This document shows positions 63,977 through 64,000 of a DNA stretch of 64,000 nt, one piece after another. The notes beneath the pieces are model-generated. The model worked only from the letters and a program-made list of their open reading frames with translations. It had not been told where the DNA came from and ran no database searches. How positions within the stretch are numbered: the stretch's first letter is position 1; the number at the start of each line of letters is the position of its first letter. The translations under genes were made by a program, and so were the position numbers. The DNA comes from Spirosomataceae bacterium TFI 002 (GTDB lineage Bacteria; Bacteroidota; Bacteroidia; Cytophagales; Spirosomataceae). The DNA is taken from assembly GCA_900230115.1 (NCBI GenBank), contig LT907983.1, positions 62,001 through 126,000 of the forward strand, written 5' to 3'.

Positions 63977-64000
63977 TAATAAGTATTAGAACAATACTTG

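Noticed and set aside
1-64000. CRISPR array, insertion sequence, prophage or rRNA genes
   Set aside because: No regularly spaced direct repeats, transposase, integrase or phage genes, or rRNA sequence were seen.

Overview
The window is AT-rich Bacteroidota DNA, most likely from an aerobic, gliding member of the Cytophagia. The signs are a 1155-residue cell-surface protein with a gliding/type IX secretion C-terminal domain, a TonB receptor paired with a DUF4249 lipoprotein, an LpxC-FabZ fusion inside an HD-lpxD-lpxC/fabZ-lpxA operon, split transketolase genes, DUF4105 and DUF4920 proteins, and weak Shine-Dalgarno signals. No phage, transposase, plasmid or CRISPR feature was seen.

Layout. 1-9911: housekeeping genes (clpC, cut by the window edge; a DUF4105 membrane protein; an inositol-phosphatase-like enzyme; a YfiT-like DinB protein; a very small Cys-rich membrane peptide; a queuosine-precursor transporter; a LolD-like ATPase; sucC; a DUF389 protein; an MscS channel). 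9908-17811: carbohydrate-type catabolism, with a tight minus-strand operon (SDR, ROK kinase, SIS, MetE-like, DeoC) facing a divergent AraC regulator, a downstream UlaG-like hydrolase, a HicB antitoxin whose HicA partner is broken by a stop codon, and a Gfo/Idh/MocA dehydrogenase. 17945-25848: envelope and stress genes (M48 and M23 peptidases, FAH hydrolase, Bcp peroxiredoxin, TonB receptor plus DUF4249).

25889-38750 is the accessory island and the main find: a peptide natural-product locus. It holds two intact double-glycine-leader precursors with Cys-rich cores that share a C-terminal WCCxSC motif, a third decayed precursor copy, an XRE regulator, a membrane fusion of a C39-like domain (catalytic residues lost), a VKOR domain and a thioredoxin domain, a GT-B glycosyltransferase, a C39-peptidase ABC exporter, its HlyD and TolC partners, and two TlpA-like lipoproteins, one after each precursor. 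The likely logic is ribosomal synthesis, possible glycosylation, cleavage after Gly-Gly during export through ABC-HlyD-TolC, and disulfide formation or proofreading by VKOR-Trx and TlpA proteins. This resembles the gene content of Firmicute glycocin loci, built from different enzyme families. An 18-nt AT-rich motif recurs upstream of three units of the locus.

38895-42793: split transketolase, an ECF sigma factor with a putative antisigma and a Spy-like periplasmic protein, DUF4920. 42803-51402: the gliding/T9SS surface protein, an ABC ATPase and the lipid A operon. 51445-51518: a CAU-anticodon tRNA, best read as tRNA-Ile2. 51718-59544: an alpha-2-macroglobulin lipoprotein and penicillin-binding protein 1C; the latter is interrupted by a frameshift in a C6 run. 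59754-63976: a LemA/DUF2207 pair, DUF2256, and a sulfatase lipoprotein. All assignments come from reading the translated sequence; no database search was possible.
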